Positions 17,006 through 24,992 of a stretch of 64,000 nucleotides of DNA are shown one piece after another. This stretch comes from Sphingobacteriales bacterium 44-15 (GTDB lineage: Bacteria > Bacteroidota > Bacteroidia > Chitinophagales > Chitinophagaceae). Numbering within the stretch: position 1 is the first letter of the stretch; each line of letters begins with the position of its first letter. The notes beneath the pieces were generated by a model. That model was not told the origin of the DNA, searched no databases, and saw only the letters and a list, made by a program, of their open reading frames with translations. The stretch lies in NCBI GenBank assembly GCA_001899685.1, contig MKWG01000003.1, positions 124,001-188,000 on the forward strand, read 5' to 3'. Both the position numbers and the translations under genes were made by a program.

Positions 17006-17899
17006 TTATTTTGACAAGAAATAATCAGGATAGTCTGATATAACTGCATCTACCCCCATTTGCTTTAAATGACCAATGTCTTCCCTTGTATTTACCGTCC
17101 ACACAACAACCTGTATGTTATTCGTGTGGCAATAGCTGATCATATCAGGCGTTACAAGTTTATAAAAAGGGCTGTAAGCCGTTGGTTTAAAAGACAGCTT
17201 CTTTAGATTATTGTGAAAATCATCCTGTCCTATAAAAACAAGATATGCCGTTTTCATCGTTGGATATTTTTGATGCAGGTATTCGAGCGCTTCCCTGTCA
17301 AACGATTGTATAATAACACGGTCTCCAATATTCTTTCCCCTGATTATCTTTATAGCAGCATCTACCAAGCGCTGTTTGTACATCGAAGGAAGTGCAGCTT
17401 CAGGAACTTTTATTTCCACGGAATAAGAAGGCTTTTTCAGGTCTCCTTTTTTCGCATATAACTCTACGGAATCTATCAGCTCTTCAAAAAGCGGGATGGT
17501 TGCATTTATGTTTTTTTTACGTGGGAATTCGGGATTGGAGCGTATGCCAATATTAAAGCTTTTTAACTCGGGATAAGTATAATCAATAATTTTTCTTTTT
17601 GCGGCTTGCTCTCTGGTAACCAGAGTGCCATCCGGGTTTGTTGCATATGTGGGTGAAATAATATCGTCATGGTAAACAAATACCTGGTTGTCTTTACTTA
17701 AATACAGATCCATTTCTAGTCCTGTACCAAAATCGAGAGCGTTTTCCATGGCAATGATGGTATTTTCAGGCATTAGCCCCCGTCCTCCGCGATGTGAAAA
17801 TTGTTCAAATTGCTGTGCGGCAGCATCAAAACGTATCCATGTACTCAAACAAACAAGAATAAAATTCCTTAAAGCATATTTACTTTTTAAACAGTGCAT
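17006..17899 (-). CDS. Secreted glycerophosphodiester phosphodiesterase
   Basis: GDPD-family enzyme that hydrolyses glycerophosphodiesters from phospholipids to glycerol-3-phosphate and an alcohol. I start at the ATG at 17899, giving 297 residues and a signal peptide (ALRNFILVCLSTWIRF, then AAAQ); the ATG at 17932 adds eleven residues. The metal and catalytic residues are present: SHRGGRGLMPENT (His and Glu), LEMDLYLSKDNQVFVYHDD (Glu, Asp, His). The late VVWTVN and GVDAVISDYPDYF motifs are typical. No glpT-like transporter is adjacent. It stands alone on the minus strand. Confidence 0.93.
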   Translation of the reverse strand: MHCLKSKYALRNFILVCLSTWIRFDAAAQQFEQFSHRGGRGLMPENTIIAMENALDFGTGLEMDLYLSKDNQVFVYHDDIISPTYATNPDGTLVTREQAAKRKIIDYTYPELKSFNIGIRSNPEFPRKKNINATIPLFEELIDSVELYAKKGDLKKPSYSVEIKVPEAALPSMYKQRLVDAAIKIIRGKNIGDRVIIQSFDREALEYLHQKYPTMKTAYLVFIGQDDFHNNLKKLSFKPTAYSPFYKLVTPDMISYCHTNNIQVVVWTVNTREDIGHLKQMGVDAVISDYPDYFLSK

Positions 17900-18135
17900 A
17901 ATTTTTACATTTAATAATGTTCTTTTCGGCAAGATAGAGTAAATAAAAAAAGCTGGAAGCAGCTCAGGTTAAACTTAATAAAAATGCAAAGCAGTCCTCA
18001 TGTGTAAATATTGCGATTTTTTTTAAACGATTTAATTAGTGTTTTGATGTTATAAAACTTAGTTCTTTGAAAATGTCCGATTAATATTAAAACGCTGGTA
18101 AATGATTATATAACTTTAATATCAATACACGCTTT

Positions 18136-19596
18136 ATGAAAATACAAAAAGCATCCGTGCTGTTAGTTACATTAAGCTTATTTATTGTAACGCTTGTTTC
18201 TTTTCGCAACAAGTATATTGAAAAAAGCAATAAGCCGAACGCTTCTACAAAACCTAATATCATTTTCTTTCTCACCGATGATCAACGCTGGGATGCATTA
18301 GGCGCAATGGGGAACACCATCATCCGGACACCACATTTGGATAAGCTGGCAAGAGCCGGCATATTGTTTCAAAATGCTTATGTAACCACATCCATTTGCT
18401 GCGTAAGCCGGGCAAGCCTGCTGACCGGGCAATATGAGTCTTATCATAATATCCATGATTTTTCAACGGACCTGACACAGGAAGCGTTGTCCGGAACCTA
18501 TCCGGTGCTGTTAAAAAACGCAGGATACCAGATCGCCTCCATAGGCAAATTTGGAGTGGGGAAACACCCGCCGGAAGCTATCTATGATTTCTGGGTGAAT
18601 ACAGAAGCAGGCGGCAAGGGGCAACCCGATTATATCATTACCGGCAATGATGGCAATCCTGTTCATGATACAGATACATTGAACAATGCCATCCAGGAGT
18701 TCCTGGACAAATTTGGCAATAACGATAAACCTTTTTGTCTTTCCGTAAGCTTTAAGGCGCCGCATGAACAGGATGGCCATCCTCCCCAATATATTACCCA
18801 GCCGGCATACCGGGATTATTATAAGGACGTGACCATACCTGAACCGGTAACCGCTGATCCCAAATACTGGCAACAATTGCCTGCATTTTTCAGAACAGAT
18901 ACCAATTTTGCGAGGGCGAGATGGCAGGGGCTTTTCGGAACGCCGGAACTATTCCAGGAAAACGTAAAAAACTATTACAGGCTGATATCAGGCGTGGATG
19001 ATGCGGTAGGTAACACCATGAATAAGCTCAGGGAATTAGGCATTGATAAAAATACCATCATCATTTTTATGGGTGATAACGGAATGTTTTTGGGAGAACA
19101 CGGAATGGAAGGTAAATGGTATGGATATGAAGAATCCATCAGGGTGCCGCTGCTTATTTATGATCCCAATGTGCCGGATAAGATCAGGCAATACAAAGCG
19201 CCACAGATCGCTTTAAATATAGACATTGCCCCCACTATCCTTGCGATGGCCGGGGTGCAGGCGCCCAAACAAATGCAGGGAATAAATTTGATAGACCTGG
19301 TCTCCAACAAATTACCGGAAAGGAATGATTTCTTTTACCAGCATTACTTTCTGGGTGGCCCGCGCATTCCTAAGGTGGAAGGAGTGGTCACAAAGGATTT
19401 TAAATATATGAATTATATTGAGCACAGCTATGAAGAGCTGTATGATGTGAGACATGATCCGCATGAAACCACGAACCTGGCCGGCGATCCAAAGTACAAA
19501 ACGGAACTGAACACATTGCGCAGGAGATATAAGGAACTTGGCAAGATATATGCTGTTCCTGCAAAACAAAGAGCAGGCGCCAAAGCTGTTTTTTGA
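18136..19596 (+). CDS. Exported sulfatase (formylglycine-dependent family)
   Basis: Type I sulfatase of 486 residues with an N-terminal hydrophobic signal (SVLLVTLSLFIVTLVSF). The metal-binding start NIIFFLTDDQRWDA supplies the paired Asp. The maturation site reads ICCVSRASLLTGQY, with Cys at about 87 in a C-x-V-x-R frame where the canonical motif is C-x-P/A-x-R. GKWYGYEESIRVPLLIYDP and GDNGMFLGEHGMEGK are the conserved downstream segments, and the C-terminal YDVRHDPHETTNLAGDP is standard. It likely removes sulfate from glycans or small esters after conversion of Cys by a formylglycine-generating enzyme encoded outside the window. Substrate unknown. Confidence 0.93.
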   Translation: MKIQKASVLLVTLSLFIVTLVSFRNKYIEKSNKPNASTKPNIIFFLTDDQRWDALGAMGNTIIRTPHLDKLARAGILFQNAYVTTSICCVSRASLLTGQYESYHNIHDFSTDLTQEALSGTYPVLLKNAGYQIASIGKFGVGKHPPEAIYDFWVNTEAGGKGQPDYIITGNDGNPVHDTDTLNNAIQEFLDKFGNNDKPFCLSVSFKAPHEQDGHPPQYITQPAYRDYYKDVTIPEPVTADPKYWQQLPAFFRTDTNFARARWQGLFGTPELFQENVKNYYRLISGVDDAVGNTMNKLRELGIDKNTIIIFMGDNGMFLGEHGMEGKWYGYEESIRVPLLIYDPNVPDKIRQYKAPQIALNIDIAPTILAMAGVQAPKQMQGINLIDLVSNKLPERNDFFYQHYFLGGPRIPKVEGVVTKDFKYMNYIEHSYEELYDVRHDPHETTNLAGDPKYKTELNTLRRRYKELGKIYAVPAKQRAGAKAVF

Positions 19597-19635
19597 GGAC
19601 AGCGATACTACTGCCAGGATTATTATGCTGTAAAC

Positions 19636-19739
19636 AATTGTGAGAGGTGAGACGTGAGACGTGAAAGGTGAGAAGTGAGAAGTGAGATTTTCACGCCTGC
19701 CTGTCGGCAGACAGGTTTCACTTCTCACGTTTCACAATT
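19636..19739. repeat. GTGAGA/TTTCAC inverted repeat with central CCTGCCTG hairpin
   Basis: Six units of the type GTGAGACGTGAGACGTGAAAG lead into a central near-palindrome CCTGCCTGTCGGCAGACAGG (19696-19715) and then the opposite-strand form TTTCACTTCTCACGTTTCAC. The outer ends AATTGTGA and TCACAATT are exact inverse copies. The element sits exactly between the convergent sulfatase and YdeI-like genes and could fold into one long hairpin. Confidence 0.75.
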
Positions 19740-19748
19740 AACATGGCG

Positions 19749-20258
19749 CTACAATTCATTTTTGCCTTTATATGCCCTTATCATTTGAGCATACCCCCAT
19801 TTTTTTGAGGCTGCTTCAACCGTTATCGCAATTCTCCTGGCACGGGTGGCTTCTGTTTTGGCGCTTTCTATCCACTTGGAGAAGTAATTCTGATGAGACC
19901 TGGGCAGGCTGCTGAAAAAAGTTTTTGCATCCGGTTCATCATTCAGGCATTCCACCAGCTCGGGTAATAATTCATAAGGCTTATCCACAGCAAGCTGCAC
20001 TTTCAACATAGCGCCTTTGGCTTTTCGTATACCCCGCCGTATAGTAGCATTCAATGCAAGAATATATTTGCCGCCGCCCATGGGTATCAGGCTCACGCCT
20101 TTAATGGGATGATCATCCAGCTTCCCTTTTACACGAAAAGATTTCTTGTCTGCCGGGTTAAGCTTTTCCGCTATATCGGCAGGCACTTCAATATAGTACC
20201 ACCCGGTCTTCTCTCCCATTTCTCCAAATTTCAATATTGTAGCAGTAAAAGTTAACAT
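19749..20258 (-). CDS. YdeI/OmpD-associated family protein (DUF1905 plus OmdA)
   Basis: Cytoplasmic protein of 169 residues. The N-terminal DUF1905 beta-barrel-like part (about 1-95) shows GWYYIEVPADIAEKL, then KLDDHPIKGVSLIPMGGGKYILALN and IRKAKGAMLKVQLAVD. The C-terminal OmdA-like part has DEPDAKTFFSSLPRSHQNYFSKWIESAKTEATRARRI (split), the family signature. Members are named for bacteriocin protection or resistance phenotypes, but the molecular function is not known. It is alone on the minus strand. Confidence 0.85.
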   Translation of the reverse strand: MLTFTATILKFGEMGEKTGWYYIEVPADIAEKLNPADKKSFRVKGKLDDHPIKGVSLIPMGGGKYILALNATIRRGIRKAKGAMLKVQLAVDKPYELLPELVECLNDEPDAKTFFSSLPRSHQNYFSKWIESAKTEATRARRIAITVEAASKKWGYAQMIRAYKGKNEL

Positions 20259-20323
20259 CTAAACAGATATAGATAATGATAAAAATAACAATTTATTCCG
20301 CTAATTTTATCCTGGCGAAACCT

Positions 20324-20989
20324 ATGTCTGACAAATTCCAAAACAAATACCGCATAGCATCTACCAGGTTGCAAAACTGGGATTACAGGTGGAACGCCCC
20401 CTATTTTGTAACCATCTGCACACAAAACAGGGAACATTATTTTGGGGAAATTATCAATCACAAAATGCAATTATCTAAACAAGGGGTATTGGCGGATGTT
20501 TTTTGGCATGAAATAAAAAATCATGTGGAAAATGTTGACCCGGATGAATTCATTGTAATGCCCAATCATATTCACGGCATATTGATTTTGAATAATGCAA
20601 CGGGAGGGAACCATAATAATGATGGGGATGGCAACAACGTAAACGACGTAACCAACGTAAACGTTGCGAACGTAGAGACAAGGCATGCCTTGTCTCTACA
20701 ACAACGCCAACAACAACAAACACCATCCAATCCCCAAAACAAATCGGGATCACCACCCAAAACCATAGGACAACAACGGTTTCAAAACCAGGGCAAAAAT
20801 TCATTGTCATCCATTATGGGTTCGTACAAATCGGCAGTAACCAGGCATTGCAACAGGTTAGGATTGGAATTTGGCTGGCAATCCCGTTTCCACGAACATA
20901 TCATCCGCGATGCAGCAGAATATCAAAGGATCAAAAATTATATTGCGAATAATCCCCGGAATTGGAAGGAAGACAAATTTTATACATAA
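20324..20989 (+). CDS. REP-associated tyrosine transposase (RAYT, Y1/HUH family)
   Basis: Single-strand HUH endonuclease of the IS200/IS605-related RAYT group, which is thought to mobilise REP palindromes. I prefer the ATG at 20324 (221 residues, beginning MSDKFQNKYRIAS); an in-frame ATG at 20276 adds 16. The HUH motif is MPNHIHGILIL (about 79-89), the metal-site region RFHEHIIRDAAEY is near the C-terminus, and the candidate nucleophile Tyr lies in YQRIKNYIANNP (about 199-210). Between them is a low-complexity Asn/Gln linker (about 92-150). A 28-bp perfect palindrome (20672-20699) is embedded in this linker and translated as VETRHALSL. There are no terminal repeats or target duplications that I can see, as expected for a domesticated RAYT. 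Confidence 0.92.
   Translation: MSDKFQNKYRIASTRLQNWDYRWNAPYFVTICTQNREHYFGEIINHKMQLSKQGVLADVFWHEIKNHVENVDPDEFIVMPNHIHGILILNNATGGNHNNDGDGNNVNDVTNVNVANVETRHALSLQQRQQQQTPSNPQNKSGSPPKTIGQQRFQNQGKNSLSSIMGSYKSAVTRHCNRLGLEFGWQSRFHEHIIRDAAEYQRIKNYIANNPRNWKEDKFYT
20672..20699. repeat. GGCATGCC palindrome (REP-like) inside the RAYT gene
   Basis: A perfect 28-bp palindrome with arms GTAGAGACAAGGCA and TGCCTTGTCTCTAC. It shares its centre (CAAGGCATGCCTTG) and the GTAG/CTAC edges with the 50-bp palindrome at 63438-63487. It is read in frame through the RAYT linker without creating a stop. Confidence 0.85.
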
Positions 20990-21144
20990 AATTCCATCGC
21001 AATTTTCCCATAAAAGGGGCGTTTATAGAGGTTCTTTTCCACACATTGTTCATAAATATTGTATGGTGCTATTCTTGTGTATAAATCGTTAATAATAACA
21101 GGGCTTGATAAAACCGGCAGCATTAATTTTCATGGTGATTCAAT

Positions 21145-21152
21145 TATTTTTG
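21145..21152 (+). promoter_or_regulatory. Possible -7 box of smc
   Basis: TATTTTTG matches TAnnTTTG exactly, 24 bp before the GTG start. No clear TTG -33 box is seen at the expected distance, so this is tentative. Confidence 0.35.
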
Positions 21153-21176
21153 TCCACTTCCTTAAAATATTGAAAC

Positions 21177-24100
21177 GTGCGATTAAAGAGTTTAGAAATC
21201 AAAGGGTTTAAAAGTTTTGCCGACAAAACCACCATCAATTTTGACCAGGGCATCACCGGTATTATCGGGCCAAACGGATGCGGGAAAAGTAATATTATAG
21301 ATTCTATCAGGTGGGTGATCGGAGAGCATAAGATCAGCAATCTGCGAAGCGAGAACCTGGAAAGCCTTGTTTTTAACGGGTCAAAGACAAGAAGCTCCAG
21401 CGGACTGGCTGAGGTGAGCCTTACATTTGAGAATACACGCAACCTGCTGCCTACCGAATTCAGCACGGTAACCGTTACACGAAAATTTTATAAAAGCGGC
21501 GAAAGCGAATACCGGCTCAACGATGTGAACTGCCGCCTCAAAGACATACACAATCTTTTTCTTGATACCGGGGTAAGCACCGACAGCTATGCTATTATTG
21601 AGCTGGGCATGGTGGATGATATTATTAAAGACAAGGAAAACAGCCGCCGCCGTATGCTGGAACAGGCTGCCGGCATCACTATTTACAAAACGAGAAAAAA
21701 AGAGGCAAAGCTGAAGCTGGATGCCACCGAGCAGGATCTTGCACGTATTGAAGACCTTCTTTTTGAGATCAATAACCAGCTCAAAAGCCTGGAAAGCCAG
21801 GCAAAGAAGGCGGAGAAATATTATGAGATCAAAAAGGAATATAAAGAGCTCAGCGTTGAACTGGCAAAAGCTGCGCTGGAAGGATTCAATATTACCTATA
21901 AAGATCTCAATGAGCAGCAGCAGCAGGAAATAGACAGGCGCTTTGAGATGGAAGCGGCCATAGCGCAGGAAGAGGCAACGATAGAGCAGGATAAGCTCGG
22001 CTTTATAGAGCAGGAAAAAGCCCTGCAACAGATGCAGCATGCATTCAACAGCCTGCTGGAAAATGTGCGCACAAAGGAAAATGAAAAGAACCTGGGTGAG
22101 CAGCGCCTGCAATATTTATCAGAAAGAGAAAGCAGCCTGAAGGATTTTCTGCAGAAGGCCGAAGGACAATTACAGGGATTAGACGAAAGTATAGCCTTCA
22201 CCGGCGCTCATATAGAGGGTGAAGAAGAAAGACTGCAAAGCCTTGCTGAAAACCTTGAAACCATAGAAAATACGCTCCAAAGCAACCGCCATATTTTTGA
22301 TGAAAAACGTGCAGCTATTGATATTGTCCGTAAAGACAACCAGGCATTGCAGCGCCGCCAGTTTGATGCTGAAAAGCAGGTAGCCGTTGCCGATACTTCT
22401 ATACAGAATATACAGCGGGCAATAATGCAGGGAGAAGAAGAGCAGGCGCAGCGCCGCAGCCAGATAGCACAACTGGAAAATGAAAAGCAGGAGAAGGAAA
22501 CGGAACTGGAAAATAAACGTCTTGACCTGCGCCAGTTGCAGGAGCAGCATGAGCATACCAAAGAGCAGATACTACAGACGCAGGCGGCAATGGAGAAGCT
22601 GCGGAATGAGCTGGCTGAAGAAAGCAGAAAGCTTGATGCGAAAAAAAATGAGCACGCCTTACTGAAAAGCCTGATAGATTCCATGGAAGGCTACCCCGAA
22701 AGTGTGAAGTTTTTACACAACAATCCTCACTGGAATCATACCGCGCCGATATTATCTGATATTGTATATGTAAAGGAAGCCTATCGCACAGCCGTCGAAA
22801 ACGTGCTCGAACCTTACCTTAACTATTATGTGGTAAATACGCTTGAAGAAGGATTGCAGGCAGTTCACCTGCTTGACGCTCACCAGAAAGGAAAAGCAAA
22901 TTTCTTTTTGCTCGACAGGATCAACGGCTTCAATGACCAGGAGCATCATCAGCCGGAAGGAACTATCAGCGCAATGAGCGTAATAGAAGTAGACGACCGT
23001 TACAGGAAATTAGCCGAATATCTTTTGAGCAACGTGTTCATTGCAGAAAACGAAGACGCATTACGCAACAGCAATGGCGCCGTAGTACTGGAAAAGCATG
23101 GTAAATATGTAAAGGGCAAATATGCGCTGACAGGCGGAAGTGTGGGATTATTTGAAGGAAAGAAAATAGGGCGTGCAAAGAATCTGGAAAAGCTCCATAA
23201 CGAGATTGTAGCGCAGGAGGCTGTTGTAAATGCGCTGAGATCGGATATACAGGCAAAGCACAATGAAGTGATCGGGTATAATGAACAGTTAAAAGAACAG
23301 GCCATTAAGCAAACACAGGATACTATCAACCAGTATACCAACCATGTGTTTGCCATTCAGAATAAAATAGAGAATTTTTTGCACCAGGAGGAGACCGGGA
23401 CAAAACGTTTAAACGATTTGAGCGACCAGTTACAAAACAACCAGGATAGTATTGCCGATGTAAGGGAAGAACTGGAAAAATTAAACACACAATTGCAGGA
23501 ATTGCAGGCAAGATTGCAGCAGTCCGAAAAGGAATACAGTCTGGCGGAACAGGAGTATAATTTTTCCGTTGCTACTTTTAATGACTGCAACCTGCAGCAT
23601 ACCAAGCAGCAAAGTAAAATAAATGCCCTGAAGCAGGAGCATGACTTTAAACGCGGCCAGTTAGCAGACCTGCAGCGGCAGATCGAAAACAGTACCGCTC
23701 AACTGGAAGAATCTTCTCAAAATATTGCGCAAACAAAAGAAAGCCTGCAACTGGCTACCAACACATTGCTGGAAATGCTGCGCAATAAAGATGAAGAAGA
23801 AAGGAAACTGAATGAAGCCGATCAGGCATATTATAACAGGAGAAATGTACTTACGGAAAAAGAATCTGTTTTACGCCAGAAACAAAAGGCAAAAGAGCAG
23901 CTTGATCATTTATTGAATGAAATAAAAGATAAGCTGAGCGAGCTGAAGCTGCAACTGGCAGGAATGAAGGAAAGGCTGAGTGTTGAATTCCGCGTGGATC
24001 TGGATGCAATCCTTGATGAGCCCAGGCAGACCGATACTCCCCTGGAAGACCTGCAGGCATCCTGCGAAAGAATGAAAAAACGCCTTGATAACATGGGCGA

Positions 24101-24698
24101 AGTAAACCCTACGGCTATTGAAGCTTTCCAGGAGATGAAGAAAAGATACGAGTTCATACTGGAGCAGAAGAATGACCTCGTTACCGCAAAGGACGGGCTG
24201 ATGCAAACCATACAGGAAGTGGAAGCGACAGCCAACCAGAAATTCCTTGAAACTTTCAATACTGTAAGAGAAAATTTCCAGAAAGTATTTAAAGCATTAT
24301 TTACCGAAGAAGATACCGCCGATGTATTATTGGAGAATCCTGAGAATCTGGCCGAAACCGGGATTGACATCGTCGCAAAACCCAAAGGGAAACGCCCGTC
24401 GTCTATCACTCAGTTAAGCGGTGGAGAAAAAACGCTTACCGCCACAGCATTGCTGTTCGCCATATACCTCATCAAGCCGGCGCCGTTCTGTATCCTTGAT
24501 GAAGTGGACGCGCCGCTGGATGACGCCAACGTGGGTAAATTCACCAATATGATACGGCAGTTCAGCGAAAACTCCCAGTTCATTATCGTTACCCACAACA
24601 AAATGACCATGTCTACCGTAGATATTATTTACGGTGTCACTATGCAGGAGCCCGGGGTAAGTAAGCTGGTGCCTGTTGATTTCAGGGGGCTGAATTAG
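21177..24698 (+). CDS. smc: Chromosome segregation protein SMC
   Basis: Condensin ATPase that loops and compacts the chromosome. It has 1173 residues, normal length, and starts with GTG at 21177, where the conserved N-terminus MRLKSLEIKGFKSFADKT begins. The Walker A motif GPNGCGKSNIID is at about 31-42. Long coiled coils at about 165-500 and 665-1010 flank the hinge (about 501-664, with YVKEAYRTAVENVLEPYL and GKANFFLLDR). The ABC signature LSGGEKTLTATA is at about 1079 and Walker B FCILDEVDAPLDD at about 1104. No scpA or scpB is next to it. The gene is intact. Confidence 0.98.
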   Translation: MRLKSLEIKGFKSFADKTTINFDQGITGIIGPNGCGKSNIIDSIRWVIGEHKISNLRSENLESLVFNGSKTRSSSGLAEVSLTFENTRNLLPTEFSTVTVTRKFYKSGESEYRLNDVNCRLKDIHNLFLDTGVSTDSYAIIELGMVDDIIKDKENSRRRMLEQAAGITIYKTRKKEAKLKLDATEQDLARIEDLLFEINNQLKSLESQAKKAEKYYEIKKEYKELSVELAKAALEGFNITYKDLNEQQQQEIDRRFEMEAAIAQEEATIEQDKLGFIEQEKALQQMQHAFNSLLENVRTKENEKNLGEQRLQYLSERESSLKDFLQKAEGQLQGLDESIAFTGAHIEGEEERLQSLAENLETIENTLQSNRHIFDEKRAAIDIVRKDNQALQRRQFDAEKQVAVADTSIQNIQRAIMQGEEEQAQRRSQIAQLENEKQEKETELENKRLDLRQLQEQHEHTKEQILQTQAAMEKLRNELAEESRKLDAKKNEHALLKSLIDSMEGYPESVKFLHNNPHWNHTAPILSDIVYVKEAYRTAVENVLEPYLNYYVVNTLEEGLQAVHLLDAHQKGKANFFLLDRINGFNDQEHHQPEGTISAMSVIEVDDRYRKLAEYLLSNVFIAENEDALRNSNGAVVLEKHGKYVKGKYALTGGSVGLFEGKKIGRAKNLEKLHNEIVAQEAVVNALRSDIQAKHNEVIGYNEQLKEQAIKQTQDTINQYTNHVFAIQNKIENFLHQEETGTKRLNDLSDQLQNNQDSIADVREELEKLNTQLQELQARLQQSEKEYSLAEQEYNFSVATFNDCNLQHTKQQSKINALKQEHDFKRGQLADLQRQIENSTAQLEESSQNIAQTKESLQLATNTLLEMLRNKDEEERKLNEADQAYYNRRNVLTEKESVLRQKQKAKEQLDHLLNEIKDKLSELKLQLAGMKERLSVEFRVDLDAILDEPRQTDTPLEDLQASCERMKKRLDNMGEVNPTAIEAFQEMKKRYEFILEQKNDLVTAKDGLMQTIQEVEATANQKFLETFNTVRENFQKVFKALFTEEDTADVLLENPENLAETGIDIVAKPKGKRPSSITQLSGGEKTLTATALLFAIYLIKPAPFCILDEVDAPLDDANVGKFTNMIRQFSENSQFIIVTHNKMTMSTVDIIYGVTMQEPGVSKLVPVDFRGLN

Positions 24699-24720
24699 AA
24701 AACAGCACTTTTAATACTGT

Positions 24721-24849
24721 GAGCTGACCAAAAAGCTCGTTAAACGTTTTTGCGAGGTAGGAACGGACGAAGCAATCTCATTGAATGATAAAGGTTTAAG
24801 TATAGATTGCTTCACTTTGTTCGCAATGACGATCTTTTTAGTCAGCTTC
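24721..24849. repeat. 129-bp intergenic element with imperfect inverted halves (GAAGCAATCT/AGATTGCTTC)
   Basis: The outer ends GAGCTGACCAAAAAGCTCG and CGATCTTTTTAGTCAGCTT are inverse copies with few mismatches. Inside them TTGCGAGG...GGACGAAGCAATCT faces AGATTGCTTCACTTTGTTCGCAATGACG (split), so the element could fold along its whole length. It starts 23 bp after the smc stop. The GAAGCAATCT/CGCAATGACG style of element is known as a dispersed bacterial repeat; copy number here must be counted genome-wide. Confidence 0.75.
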
Positions 24850-24992
24850 TTTTCAAAATTAAGTTATACTTTTAACCATCCTCTTTCCCCCTGAACACTT
24901 TCTGCCAAGAACACTCGCCTGTTTCAGCAAGCCCGGCAATAAGCTGTTACAGTTGCTAAGACTGTCAGTCACAAGGTTTTATTTTACTTAAG

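Noticed and set aside
22208-22684. Several open frames antisense to smc with Ser/Cys-rich translations.
   Set aside because: These are shadows of the coiled-coil codons; no signal, domain or promoter supports them.
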